Counted from the first letter of the stretch, positions 1-7,883 are shown. The stretch is DNA of 29,595 bases from UBA7672 sp035995285 (GCA_035995285.1 DASYKO010000560.1:1-29595); one strand, 5' to 3'. Notes: a model not told the origin generated them from the sequence alone. Translations and numbers: made by a program.

Positions 1-170
1 GCTCTCTCCGTCCTGATGCGGCGAGCGACCACGCCGACCAACGCCCCGACATCCTGAAGCTTCGGACGTCTCCCAAGACCTCCCTCGTGTCAGGGCATGA
101 GCATAGAAGCACGGATCGAAGCAGATAGGAATACCATCCTAGATGATTTTTTCGACATGATTCACCGGAC

Positions 171-204
171 GTAGGGTGCATTAGGCCAAAGGCCGTAATG
201 CACC
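171..204 (+). repeat. REP-like palindrome with GTAG head (copy 1)
   Basis: A 34-base element begins with GTAG and folds as a hairpin: GGTGCATTA pairs with TAATGCACC, enclosing GGCC-AAA-GGCC with a one-base bulge. A GTAG head next to a bulged hairpin is the known layout of REP sequences mobilised by RAYT (TnpA-REP) transposases. The exact reverse complement lies at 263-296, so the two form a BIME-like inverted pair. No RAYT gene is in the window. Confidence 0.75.
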
Positions 205-262
205 ATCGCGCCACGCTCACGACACGCGCGTTGAAAGCGCGATCACACCACGCCCACGAAGA

Positions 263-296
263 GGTGCATTACGGCCTTTGGCCTAATGCACCCTAC
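263..296 (-). repeat. REP-like palindrome with GTAG head (copy 2, inverted)
   Basis: This is an exact 34-base reverse complement of the element at 171-204, separated from it by 58 bases. Its GTAG head lies on the minus strand at 293-296. The TAG of that head is the stop codon (293-295) of the ThDP-enzyme gene, so the repeat abuts the reading frame and may have replaced the original end of the protein. Confidence 0.75.
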
Positions 297-1852
297 GGGA
301 TCATGCACGCGATGAGGCGCGGGCCCTTTGTGGCCATTGCGCGGGCGAGGGCGTCGTTGAACTGGGCCAGTGTCGAGCATGCTTCGGCGCCAACGCCCAG
401 GCCTTCGGAGAGTTTCACCCAGCCGATCTCGGGTTCGCCGAGGCTGAGCATGCTGTTGGCGGCGGGGCCGGGATTGCCGGCGCCGGTTCTCGCGAGCTCG
501 ATCTTGAGGATGCGGTAGGCGTGATTGACGAAGACGATGGTGAGGACGTCGAGCTTCTCGCGCGCCATCGTCCAGAGGGACTGCACAGTGTACATGCCTG
601 CGCCGTCGCCTGCCAGGCAGACGGTCTTCACATCAGGCCGCGCGACGGCTGCGCCGACCGCAACGGGCATCCCCTGCCCGATGGCGCCGCCGGTGTGGCC
701 GAGCCATTCGTGCAGCGCGGCATCCGCCATCGCCTGATAGATCGGCAGGCCGGAGGTGACGCCATCATCCGAGATAAGCGCACCTTCCGTGAGATAGTGC
801 GCCAGCGACAGGCCGATGGTGTGCGGATTGAACTTGTCGCCTGTAGCCGCGTCCGGTTTACGCCAGCCTGAAGCGGCGGCAGGCTTGGCGCCAAGGGCGT
901 CGGCGAGCATGGCGAGGGCAGCGTGGCTGTCCGTCTCCGGTCCGCCAAGGCTGATGGTTGCAGCGCCGTCCGGCGTGAAGCGTCCCGGCGTGTTGGGATA
1001 GGCGAAGAAGGCGACCGGCGGCTTCGCGCCCGCGAGCAGGAGCAGGTCTGTGCCTGCCAGCGTTTCGACCGCCATCTCCGCAAAGTATGGCAGTCGTTGA
1101 GCCACATACTGTCCGCCGCCGCGGCCATGGCGGGCCATGAAGGTATCCGTCAGCACATTGACGCCTGCAGTTGAAATACGCGCCAGTACATCCATGCCGC
1201 CAGGATGCAGCGCCGTGCCGTTGACCAGAAGTGTTGGCTTCTTCGCTTTGCGGATGGCTTTGGCCGCTTCGTCGACCGCTGCAGCATCCGGCGCCTTCAG
1301 GCCGGGACGCGAGCCTGCCTTTGCGCGCGATGCGCCTTTCGTCCATGCCGTGTCAGCCGGCATGATCAGCGAGACGGGGCCGGGCGGAGGACCGTAGCTT
1401 GCGGAGAAGGCCTCGGCTGCAAGCGCGCCTGCGTCTGCGACGCGGTCGACGGATTTCAGCCAGCGCGAATTGGGGCCGGCGAGGCCTGCAATGTCGGACG
1501 CCAGCGGGGCATCGAGGTCTCGGTGCGTGACGGCGTGATCGCCGATGAGGTTGACCATCGGCACATAGCCGCGCCGCGCATTGTGGATGTTGGCGCCGCC
1601 ATTGAGATAGCCGGGGCCGAGGTGCAGCAGCGTGAGGGCCGGCACACCGGCCATGCGTGCGAAGCCGTCGGCTGCGCCGGTGGCCACGCCTTCGAACAGG
1701 CAGAGCACGGAGCGGATGCGCGGCTCGCGGTCGAGAGCGGTGACAAGGTGCATCTCGGATGTGCCGGGATTGGCGAAGCAAGCCGTCACGCCGCAATCGG
1801 CGAGCGTGCCGATGATCGCCTCGGCGCCTGTCATCTCTTTTGCTTCGGCCAT
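293..1852 (-). CDS. ThDP-dependent acetolactate synthase large subunit-like enzyme
   Basis: A 519-residue thiamine-diphosphate enzyme of the acetolactate synthase/benzoylformate decarboxylase superfamily, closest by memory to the stand-alone 'acetolactate synthase large subunit-like' group and not to biosynthetic IlvB. The N-terminal PYR domain has the catalytic Glu in LFEG (Glu54) after FANPGTSEMH. A central domain follows, then the PP domain with the GDG...N cofactor motif (Gly415-Asp416-Gly417, Asn443). The substrate is unknown; a 2-keto acid is expected. The ATG at 1852 is chosen over an upstream in-frame start because GGAG lies 7-8 bases before it and the family begins near this point. 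No small regulatory subunit gene is adjacent. The stop codon is supplied by the REP element at 263-296. A hairpin with a U-rich tail lies about 85 bases upstream. Confidence 0.85.
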   Translation of the reverse strand: MAEAKEMTGAEAIIGTLADCGVTACFANPGTSEMHLVTALDREPRIRSVLCLFEGVATGAADGFARMAGVPALTLLHLGPGYLNGGANIHNARRGYVPMVNLIGDHAVTHRDLDAPLASDIAGLAGPNSRWLKSVDRVADAGALAAEAFSASYGPPPGPVSLIMPADTAWTKGASRAKAGSRPGLKAPDAAAVDEAAKAIRKAKKPTLLVNGTALHPGGMDVLARISTAGVNVLTDTFMARHGRGGGQYVAQRLPYFAEMAVETLAGTDLLLLAGAKPPVAFFAYPNTPGRFTPDGAATISLGGPETDSHAALAMLADALGAKPAAASGWRKPDAATGDKFNPHTIGLSLAHYLTEGALISDDGVTSGLPIYQAMADAALHEWLGHTGGAIGQGMPVAVGAAVARPDVKTVCLAGDGAGMYTVQSLWTMAREKLDVLTIVFVNHAYRILKIELARTGAGNPGPAANSMLSLGEPEIGWVKLSEGLGVGAEACSTLAQFNDALARAMATKGPRLIACMIP

Positions 1853-1935
1853 GGCGTGTCTCCGTTCAGGCGCGAGTCCTAACGGGCGCGGCAACTGCCG
1901 ACAACGGCAGGCCTACTCTTCGGTACGCTTTGCCA

Positions 1936-1972
1936 GAAAAGAAAGAGCCGGCCCTGACGTGCAGGGCCGGCT
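1936..1972 (-). terminator. Terminator or attenuator upstream of the ThDP-enzyme gene
   Basis: On the minus strand a perfect 11-bp stem (AGCCGGCCCTG paired with its complement across a five-base loop, 1946-1972) is followed by CTTTCTTTTC. This fits a Rho-independent terminator. It points toward the gene starting at 1852 and lies about 85 bases before it, so it either insulates that gene from upstream transcription or acts as a leader attenuator. Confidence 0.55.
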
Positions 1973-2153
1973 GTTCGGCGCGCGTCGGGGGACTGGAGAA
2001 GTCATTAGCTCTCCGCGCGCGTAAGTTAGGATCCGGGCCCTTGGGGAGGCGGCCGTCTCCTGTCAAAGCGGTGTGCGGTCAGCTCACCGCCTTCCTCGAC
2101 GGTTTTTTGAACGCAGACGCCAAATGCCTCCGTCGGGGCCTATGCTGCACCTG

Positions 2154-2181
2154 CGATCACAAAATGCGTGATCGGGTTTTT
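2154..2181 (+). terminator. Possible weak terminator hairpin
   Basis: CGATCAC pairs with GTGATCG across a seven-base loop (2154-2174) and is followed by GG and five Ts. No plus-strand gene ends just before it, so it would only make sense as the end of an unrecognised small transcript. Confidence 0.25.
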
Positions 2182-2301
2182 GCCTGCAGCGCCTATCATG
2201 TTCAGGGGCCGGATTTCCGCTTGAGATAGCGCCGCGCAGAGATAGGTTCGGCGCAAATATCAGACGTCTCAACGTCAACATTCGGGGTTCAGGAGAGATC
2301 G

Positions 2302-3468
2302 ATGCGGCATGCCGTGCGAACGCTTGCGGTAGTTACTGCACTTGTAGGCATTCCGGCCGTCGCTCTGGCGCAGACGCCGGCGGCGCCGCCCGCGGGCGGG
2401 AGGTCGCCGGTGACGTCCGGGGAATATACCGGGCCGAAGCATATCCCGGATGCGATCGTCGCTCAGAACGCGGCGGGCTTTGCCGAGCAGTCGAGCAGCG
2501 AGAAGTGGAAGCGCTCGGCCACCCTGCCCGAGGACTGGAACTACAAGCTGGCGCCGGGCGTCATCACCAAGCAGGTCAGCTTCTATGTCGATGGCGGCAC
2601 GCGGCTGCAGGGCAAGATGTTCTATCCGAACGGGTTCGATGCCAAGGCGAGCTATCCGGGCATCGTCGTCGCGCACGGCATCAATGCGCTGGCGGTCGGC
2701 ATCGAGAAGTACGCGGCGAAGTTTGCCGAGCGCGGCATGGTGGCGATCGCGTTCGATTATCAGAGCTATGGCTATTCGGATTCAGGGGCGGACGAACTCC
2801 TGCTGCTTGAGCCGGACACGACGACGGACGCCAGCGTTGTCTCGATCAAGCGCGCGCCCGTGCGGGTCAAGCGCACCAATCTCAACAATGTCGAAGAACT
2901 GAAGGCTTTCCGCGCGGCGATCTCTTTCCTGCAGGGCGAGCCGGGGGTGGATCCCGATCGGATCGGATCGTGGTCGTCATCCAATGGCGGCACGGTTTCG
3001 TCTGCGCTGATCGGCGTGGATGGCAGGCTGAAGGCGACGGTGATCCATGTAATGGGACAGGCGCCGGGGCAGCTGCGGGCGTTTGATCTCAACGGGCCGG
3101 CGCTGGATGACGCCATCGTGCGCGTCTCCACCGGACAGGGCGCGGAGACCGAGGCCGGGTTCTCGTTCAAGACCAATGTCGACAACTGGTACCGCTCGCG
3201 CAGCCGAGACATCCAGTCGGCGGCGATGCTGGAGCGCACGCGGCCGACGGAACACGTGCTGTTCCTGCCGGCGGAGAAGGATGAGCTGATCGGGGGCAAC
3301 CGGTCTGCGCTCGCAGGCTCGGCGTTCCTCACGGAGCATGGCGTCACCAGCCAGGTGATCACCTTCCCCGGGCTTACGCACTTCCAGCCCTATTCGGGTA
3401 CGGGCTTCCAGGTCGGATCGACGCTGGCGGCGGACTGGTTCGCGAAATTCCTCGGCGGGAAGAAGTAG
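2302..3468 (+). CDS. Exported alpha/beta hydrolase (dienelactone-hydrolase-like)
   Basis: A 388-residue protein with a clear Sec signal peptide ending VALAQ (cleavage about residue 24), so periplasmic or secreted. The alpha/beta-hydrolase core runs from about residue 95 to the end. The strand before the oxyanion loop reads YPGIVVAHG; the nucleophile elbow is SSSNG with Ser227 as nucleophile; the likely acid is Asp327 (PAEKDEL) and the base His360 (LTHFQP). The triad appears complete, so it is probably an active esterase or related hydrolase; the substrate is unknown. AGGAGA lies just before the ATG. It is the first gene of a three-gene operon with a second hydrolase 7 bases downstream and an outer-membrane barrel gene. 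A dyad at 2263-2276 may be an operator or promoter part. Confidence 0.85.
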   Translation: MRHAVRTLAVVTALVGIPAVALAQTPAAPPAGGRSPVTSGEYTGPKHIPDAIVAQNAAGFAEQSSSEKWKRSATLPEDWNYKLAPGVITKQVSFYVDGGTRLQGKMFYPNGFDAKASYPGIVVAHGINALAVGIEKYAAKFAERGMVAIAFDYQSYGYSDSGADELLLLEPDTTTDASVVSIKRAPVRVKRTNLNNVEELKAFRAAISFLQGEPGVDPDRIGSWSSSNGGTVSSALIGVDGRLKATVIHVMGQAPGQLRAFDLNGPALDDAIVRVSTGQGAETEAGFSFKTNVDNWYRSRSRDIQSAAMLERTRPTEHVLFLPAEKDELIGGNRSALAGSAFLTEHGVTSQVITFPGLTHFQPYSGTGFQVGSTLAADWFAKFLGGKK

Positions 3469-3475
3469 GTTGATC

Positions 3476-4456
3476 ATGAAAAGCCATTCTCTTCTCGCCC
3501 TGGCCGGGCTGGCCTTCGCTGCCTGCTCAACCGCGCCAACACCGAACGTGGCCAACGATGCGCCGCGCGCTGCGGTCGCCGCGCCTGTATCGCTTCCGGC
3601 CAATGTCAGCTTCAGTGAAGCGGGCTGGTATTCCGAGCAGGTGAAGCTCTCGGGGCGGCTGTTCACGCCTGCCTCGGCTAGCGCCAGCGCAAAGGCGCCC
3701 GCTGTCGTGCTCGCGCCTGCCTATGGCGAGACGGCTGACACGCTGGACGCCTACGCCGCCGAACTTGCGGCGCAGGGCATTGTCGCGCTGGCGGTAGATT
3801 ATCGCGGCTGGGGCCGGTCGGGCGCCGAGCTCTATCTTGGCGAGCGAGTCTCGACCTATGATGCCCAGCGGTTTTCCGAGCATACGGCGGACGTCATCTA
3901 TCGCCGCGGGCGGATCGATCCCGAGCAGCAGGTGCAGGATTTGCGCAATGCGATCACCTATCTGCAGTCGCTGCCGAATGTGGACCGCGCGAAGATCGGC
4001 GTCGCCGGGCTGGGACTTGGCGGCGGGCATGTGATTTCGGTCATGGCGATGGATGCGCGGGCCAAGGTGGGTGTCGCCATCACGCCGGATATTCCGGGAC
4101 AGGGTGAGGAGGAGAAATCCTTCGTGCCGGATGCGAAGACGCAAGCCGAGATGATCAAGCTCGCCCGCGAAGGCGCGCCGCCCCGCACGGCGTCGGCGAC
4201 GAAGGCGCGCAACGAGCAGGAAAACCGGCTGATGGGGGGCGAGTACAAGCCGTTCTGGCGGCTCGACGCCATTCCGCAGACTGCGGCGGTGCGCTTCATC
4301 ATTGCCGAGAATGACACTAGCGCCCGGCCCGCGGCGAAGGAGCTGAAGGGCGCGAACGACGTCAAGGTGATTGCCAAGGCTGGCGCCAAGCTCGATGCGG
4401 CGCAGACGTCGGAGGCTGCGAAGCTGACGGCCGAGTGGCTGAAGCAGAAGCTGTAG
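3476..4456 (+). CDS. Lipoprotein alpha/beta-hydrolase homologue with a degenerate active site
   Basis: A 326-residue protein (ATG at 3476; an in-frame TTG at 3470 is less likely). The N-terminus has a lipoprotein-type signal with Cys17 after LAFAA. The fold is dienelactone-hydrolase-like: APAYGE and VDYRGWGRSG follow the family pattern, but the nucleophile elbow reads GLGLGG, with Gly180 (codon GGA) where Cys or Ser is expected. The C-terminal region that should carry the catalytic His has none; an Asp remains at about 280 (ENDTS). The frame is intact with normal codon use, so this looks like a maintained pseudoenzyme and not a decaying gene. It follows its catalytically complete relative at 2302-3468 by 7 bases, suggesting duplication followed by loss of catalysis, perhaps with a partner or binding role. 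Confidence 0.8.
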   Translation: MKSHSLLALAGLAFAACSTAPTPNVANDAPRAAVAAPVSLPANVSFSEAGWYSEQVKLSGRLFTPASASASAKAPAVVLAPAYGETADTLDAYAAELAAQGIVALAVDYRGWGRSGAELYLGERVSTYDAQRFSEHTADVIYRRGRIDPEQQVQDLRNAITYLQSLPNVDRAKIGVAGLGLGGGHVISVMAMDARAKVGVAITPDIPGQGEEEKSFVPDAKTQAEMIKLAREGAPPRTASATKARNEQENRLMGGEYKPFWRLDAIPQTAAVRFIIAENDTSARPAAKELKGANDVKVIAKAGAKLDAAQTSEAAKLTAEWLKQKL

Positions 4457-4460
4457 GGCA

Positions 4461-5240
4461 ATGCGGATTGTTGTCGTCGCCTTGCTGGCCTTGATGGCCG
4501 CGCCGTGCGCCTTGGCGCAGAGCGATCCGTTCGTCGCCAGCCGGCCCGGCGCGACGGAGGGGCCGATCGCTGTACCGGGCGGCTATCTGCAGCTGGAGAC
4601 AGAGGTCGCGAGTTATGCGCGCACGCGCGACAGCGGTTTCGAGGCGGACAGTTATAGCCTTGCGGCTTCGACGCTTCGGTATGGCCTCGGCGATGGGTGG
4701 GATGCGGAACTGGTGGTGCAGCCTTTCCTGCGTTCGGAAGTCACCGTGGGCGGCATCGAAGACAGCGCGGATGGATTTGGCGATGTGACGTTGCGCGTGC
4801 TCAAGAACCTGTCCGGGCAGAATGGCGACGGCGCGGCGATGGCGGTGATCGGGTATGTGTCCCTGCCCTCTGCCACCGAAGACATGGGCGCGGGCCGCGT
4901 GGAAGGCGGCGGGTTCCTGACGGGATCGTTCGGCCTTGCCGAAGACTGGGGCGCGGCCTGGACCGTGGGCGCGGCGGCGCGCAACATGGATGGCGGGGAT
5001 TATCAGGCCGAAGGCTCGCTGGCGCTGCAGCTCAACCATGCGTTCTCGGAGAGGCTGTCGGGCTATGCGGAAGTTGCGGCGAGCCGCCTTGAGCACGACA
5101 CGCAGACGCCCGCCACGTTCGACGTTGGCGCGGCGTTGTTGATCGGGGAAACCACGCAGGTCGATGCCGGGGTGAATTTCGGGATCACCGATTCAGCAGA
5201 CGACTTCCAGGTCTTCGCAGGCTGGGCGCATCGGTTCTAG
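4461..5240 (+). CDS. Outer-membrane beta-barrel protein, MetA-pathway/transporter-like
   Basis: A 259-residue protein with a signal peptide ending CALAQ (about residue 20). The mature part alternates hydrophobic and polar residues in short strands with Gly/Asp-rich turns and ends HRF, with a C-terminal aromatic residue typical of outer-membrane barrels. The opening pattern (DPFVASRPGATEGP, then a GGYLQLETE strand) resembles the family annotated as 'putative MetA-pathway of phenol degradation' barrels; this is from memory. It begins four bases after the stop of the hydrolase-like lipoprotein, so the three genes 2302-5240 are probably one transcript, and the barrel may handle a substrate or product of the exported hydrolase. 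The gene converges with the ion-channel gene 11 bases away, with no clear terminator between. Confidence 0.75.
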   Translation: MRIVVVALLALMAAPCALAQSDPFVASRPGATEGPIAVPGGYLQLETEVASYARTRDSGFEADSYSLAASTLRYGLGDGWDAELVVQPFLRSEVTVGGIEDSADGFGDVTLRVLKNLSGQNGDGAAMAVIGYVSLPSATEDMGAGRVEGGGFLTGSFGLAEDWGAAWTVGAAARNMDGGDYQAEGSLALQLNHAFSERLSGYAEVAASRLEHDTQTPATFDVGAALLIGETTQVDAGVNFGITDSADDFQVFAGWAHRF

Positions 5241-5251
5241 GCGGCGCTCTC

Positions 5252-6067
5252 CTAGCCAGTTTGGGCTTCGTCCTTGTCGGCCTCCGGGAAGAGGCTTGCC
5301 CCGCAGCGTTTGCAGTGGGCGGCATCCCGCTCATGGTCCGGCAGGGCGCAGGCGGGACAGGGGCGATGGCTCTTGTCGCCTACGGCGATGGCGCGGATCA
5401 GCTGCAGGAACAGAGTCACGCCCAGAACCATCATCGCGATGGTGATCCAGCGGCCGAATGTGCCGGTGAGCGTGATGTCGCCCAGGCCCACCGTCGTCAG
5501 CGTGCCGACGGTGAAGTAGAGCGCATCGAGATAGGAGTTCACGTTCTCGTTCACATGCACCTGGTTCACATAGACCAGCGCCGTCAGCACGAAGACGAAG
5601 ACAACCAAGTTGACGATCTTCGACAGGACGAACGAGTTGATGCGCAGCCATTTCGCTATCCCGTGCTTCTGGTCGAGATAATCGTAGACATGTACCAGCC
5701 GCACGATGCGCAGCACGCGCAGGAAGATGAGGTTCTGCGCGAACAGCGGCAGGATCAGCGTCGCCACGACGGCGAGGTCGGCAAGGTTCGTGATGTGGAA
5801 GAAGAAGCGGATCTTGTCGCGCTCGATGTAGAGCCGCGCCAGGAAATCGAGCGTGATCACGGCGGCGATGATGAGATCGATGTAGAGCCAGACGCCCGTC
5901 GATTCCGGCACGCCATCGCGCCAGGTGAGCAGCGGGTGGACGAGGAAGAGCGCGATCGTCGCCAGGTCGAACACCAGCATCGTCCAGCGGAAGATGGACG
6001 GCCAGCGGCCATGGCCCGAATAGAGCCAGAACAGCGCGCGATTTAAGCCCTTGCGGTGCTCGACCAT
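5252..6067 (-). CDS. Six-helix voltage-sensor-type ion channel with C-terminal zinc ribbon
   Basis: A 271-residue inner-membrane protein with the architecture of a Kv-type potassium channel. Hydrophobic segments lie at about 29-48, 60-80 and 94-110. An S4-like helix has Arg117, Arg120 and Arg123 every third residue (FLRVLRIVRLV), S5 is at about 147-168, then a pore loop and S6 at about 207-226. The selectivity filter is TTVGLGD (191-197), with Leu where most channels have Tyr, so K+ selectivity is likely but not certain. The tail adds CPAC...CKRC (Cys237, 240, 252, 255), a probable zinc ribbon, which is unusual for this family. It starts 15 bases after the stop of the dihydroorotase gene and is probably co-transcribed with it, though no functional link is obvious. 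Confidence 0.88.
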   Translation of the reverse strand: MVEHRKGLNRALFWLYSGHGRWPSIFRWTMLVFDLATIALFLVHPLLTWRDGVPESTGVWLYIDLIIAAVITLDFLARLYIERDKIRFFFHITNLADLAVVATLILPLFAQNLIFLRVLRIVRLVHVYDYLDQKHGIAKWLRINSFVLSKIVNLVVFVFVLTALVYVNQVHVNENVNSYLDALYFTVGTLTTVGLGDITLTGTFGRWITIAMMVLGVTLFLQLIRAIAVGDKSHRPCPACALPDHERDAAHCKRCGASLFPEADKDEAQTG

Positions 6068-6082
6068 CAGCCGGTTGCCGGA

Positions 6083-7420
6083 TCAGGCATGCGGCAGCGT
6101 CTCGGTGAACCGCGCCGGCTCGCCGCGGCCCGGGGCCAGCAGCTGTCCCTCGCCCATCACCATCGTGCCGCGGATGAAGGTGGCGACCGGCCAGGCCTTC
6201 GCCTCCATGCCCTCGAACGGCGTCCAGCCGCAGCGGGATTTGGACCATTCGTTGGTGATTGTCTTTTTCGCCTTCATGTCGATGATGGAGAAGTCGGCGT
6301 CATAGCCCTGCGCGATACGGCCCTTGCCGGCGATGCCGAACACGCGCTGGGGGCCTGCGCTGGTCAGTTCGATAAAGCGCTCGAGGCTCATCTTGCCGTC
6401 GACCACGTGGGTCAGCATCACTGGAACCAGCGTCTGCACGCCCGGCATGCCTGAGGGCGAGGCGGGATAGGGCCGCGCCTTCTCTTCTTTCGTGTGCGGG
6501 GCGTGATCGGAACCCAGCACATCGGGAATGCCCTGGTTCACGGCTTTCCAGAGGGCTGCGCGATGATGCGCATCACGGATCGGCGGGTTCATCTGGGCGT
6601 ACCCCTTGAGGCGCACATAGTCGTCTGGCCCGACGAGGGTCAGATGCTGCGGCGTCACCTCGCAGGTGGCGAGGTCCTTCGCCTCGGCAAGCATCTCCAT
6701 CTCTTCGCCTGTCGTCACGTGCAGCACATGGATGCGCTTGCCGGTCTTGCGGGCGAGGCGCAGCAGGCGGCGGGTGGAGGAAATTGCGGCTTCCGCATCG
6801 CGCACGACGGGGTGCGAGGTCCAGTCGCCCTGCACGGCCAGTTTCTTGCGGTCCTGCAGCCGGTATTCGTCTTCGGAATGGAAGGCGGCGCGCCGCGTGA
6901 TGGCGTTGAGCACGCGCTCGACGCCTTCGTCGTCCTCGACCAGGAGCTGGCCGGTGGAGGCGCCCATGAAGACTTTCACGCCGCAGCAGCCGGGCATGCG
7001 CTCCATGTCCTGGAGCTCTTTCTGGTTGTCGTGCGTGGCGCCGGCGTAGAAGGCGTGGTCGGTGTGCATCCGGCCTTTGGCGCGGGCCAGCTTGTCGGTC
7101 ATCATCTCGGGCGTCGTGGTCGAGGGATCGGTGTTCGGCATCTCGAACACACAGGTGACGCCGCCGAGCGCCGCCGAGCGTGAACCCGTTTCGAGGTCTT
7201 CCTTCCACTCCAGCCCCGGCTCGCGGAAGTGCACCTGGCTGTCGATAACACCGGGAAGGACGTGCAGTCCCTCGGCGTGGAAGACTTCTCCTGCCTGGCT
7301 TTCGGCGAACGTGCCGATCGCGGCGATCTTGCCGTGGATGACGCCGACATCCGTCGGCCCTATCCCGCCCGGTGTCGCAACCGTGCCGCCCTTGATGATG
7401 AGATCGAATGTCTGAGGCAT
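6083..7420 (-). CDS. Dihydroorotase-type amidohydrolase with altered metal motif
   Basis: A 445-residue amidohydrolase of the type I dihydroorotase group (pyrimidine synthesis: carbamoyl-aspartate to dihydroorotate). Recognisable elements are the N-terminal small domain, DSQVHFREPG (60-69), FEMPNT, the HSEDE ligand segment (His181), HVLHVTTG (His234), EVTPQHL and the SDHAPH motif (Asp305). The first His of the metal-binding HxH is Gln62, and the usual PHHL is PQHL (Gln258). Both are single-residue departures in an otherwise intact protein. I recall a dihydroorotase-like subgroup in alphaproteobacteria with a similar sequence, so this may be a paralogue with another cyclic-amide substrate. The ATG at 7420 is chosen because the family starts at this point; GGAG lies 10 bases upstream. 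Gene symbol withheld because of the altered site. Confidence 0.8.
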   Translation of the reverse strand: MPQTFDLIIKGGTVATPGGIGPTDVGVIHGKIAAIGTFAESQAGEVFHAEGLHVLPGVIDSQVHFREPGLEWKEDLETGSRSAALGGVTCVFEMPNTDPSTTTPEMMTDKLARAKGRMHTDHAFYAGATHDNQKELQDMERMPGCCGVKVFMGASTGQLLVEDDEGVERVLNAITRRAAFHSEDEYRLQDRKKLAVQGDWTSHPVVRDAEAAISSTRRLLRLARKTGKRIHVLHVTTGEEMEMLAEAKDLATCEVTPQHLTLVGPDDYVRLKGYAQMNPPIRDAHHRAALWKAVNQGIPDVLGSDHAPHTKEEKARPYPASPSGMPGVQTLVPVMLTHVVDGKMSLERFIELTSAGPQRVFGIAGKGRIAQGYDADFSIIDMKAKKTITNEWSKSRCGWTPFEGMEAKAWPVATFIRGTMVMGEGQLLAPGRGEPARFTETLPHA

Positions 7421-7528
7421 TCTGCCGAGGCTCCAGCAAGCTGCCGCCTCTATGGACCCGCAGGCGGGAATCTCCAAGGTGGAGCGATTTCCGCTTGCGC
7501 GAAGGCCAGAAACCCGAGGCCGGAATTG

Positions 7529-7553
7529 AAAAAGGGCGGCCGAACGGCCGCCC
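7529..7553 (-). terminator. Rho-independent terminator
   Basis: On the minus strand GGGCGGCCG pairs perfectly with CGGCCGCCC around a two-base loop (7534-7553) and is followed by five Ts (7529-7533). It lies about 100 bases past the stop of the 48-residue gene and upstream of the dihydroorotase start, so it would end the former transcript and separate the two units. Confidence 0.75.
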
Positions 7554-7649
7554 CTTCTCTCCCACCAGTCACCGCGCCTTTGCCGGCGTCTTGTGAATTC
7601 AAATGATCGCCGGAAGGAGGCGCCAAACGCGCATCCCGGCCAAAAGCGA

Positions 7650-7796
7650 TCAGCTGTCGAATTCGTCTCCGTACATGTCCGCCATCAGGCCTTCGCCGTC
7701 AGTCAGGACTTTGTACACCAGGGCCAGCACCGCGCAGGCGATTACTGACCAGTGCAGCGCAGGCGACTGCGCCGCTTCCACCACCAAATCCCACAT
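7650..7796 (-). CDS. Small single-helix membrane protein (48 residues)
   Basis: A short frame reads MWDLVVEAAQSP, then a hydrophobic helix of about 16 residues (WSVIACAVLALVYKVL, 16-31), then an acidic tail ending YGDEFDS. GGGAG lies 11 bases before the ATG, and a strong terminator follows at 7529-7553. These signs support a real gene despite its length. The helix with an N-terminal acidic amphipathic stretch and acidic tail suggests a one-pass inner-membrane peptide. I do not recognise a family. Confidence 0.5.
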   Translation of the reverse strand: MWDLVVEAAQSPALHWSVIACAVLALVYKVLTDGEGLMADMYGDEFDS

Positions 7797-7883
7797 GTCC
7801 GCTTGTGCTCCCGCGAATTACAGCCAACCTAGCGCGTCAATTTTAAGAAACCCTGACGCAAAGCTGGCTGCGGACTGATTCCT

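Larger units (their letters stand above)
1853..2301. other. Divergent intergenic region, no gene seen
   Basis: 449 bases separate the minus-strand ThDP-enzyme gene from the plus-strand hydrolase operon. It holds a strong hairpin with a minus-strand U-rich tail (1936-1972), a weaker plus-strand hairpin plus T-tract (2154-2181) and a short dyad GACGT-CTCA-ACGTC (2263-2276) just upstream of the hydrolase start. Reading frames here look non-coding. The two hairpins leave room for a small RNA, but I recognise none. Confidence 0.5.

Noticed and set aside
97..174. A 25-codon frame starting MSIEARIEADRNTI and ending at the first REP
   Set aside because: Too short, no clear ribosome site and no recognised homology. 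It could be a gene remnant cut by the repeat, so it is mentioned only with the REP finding.
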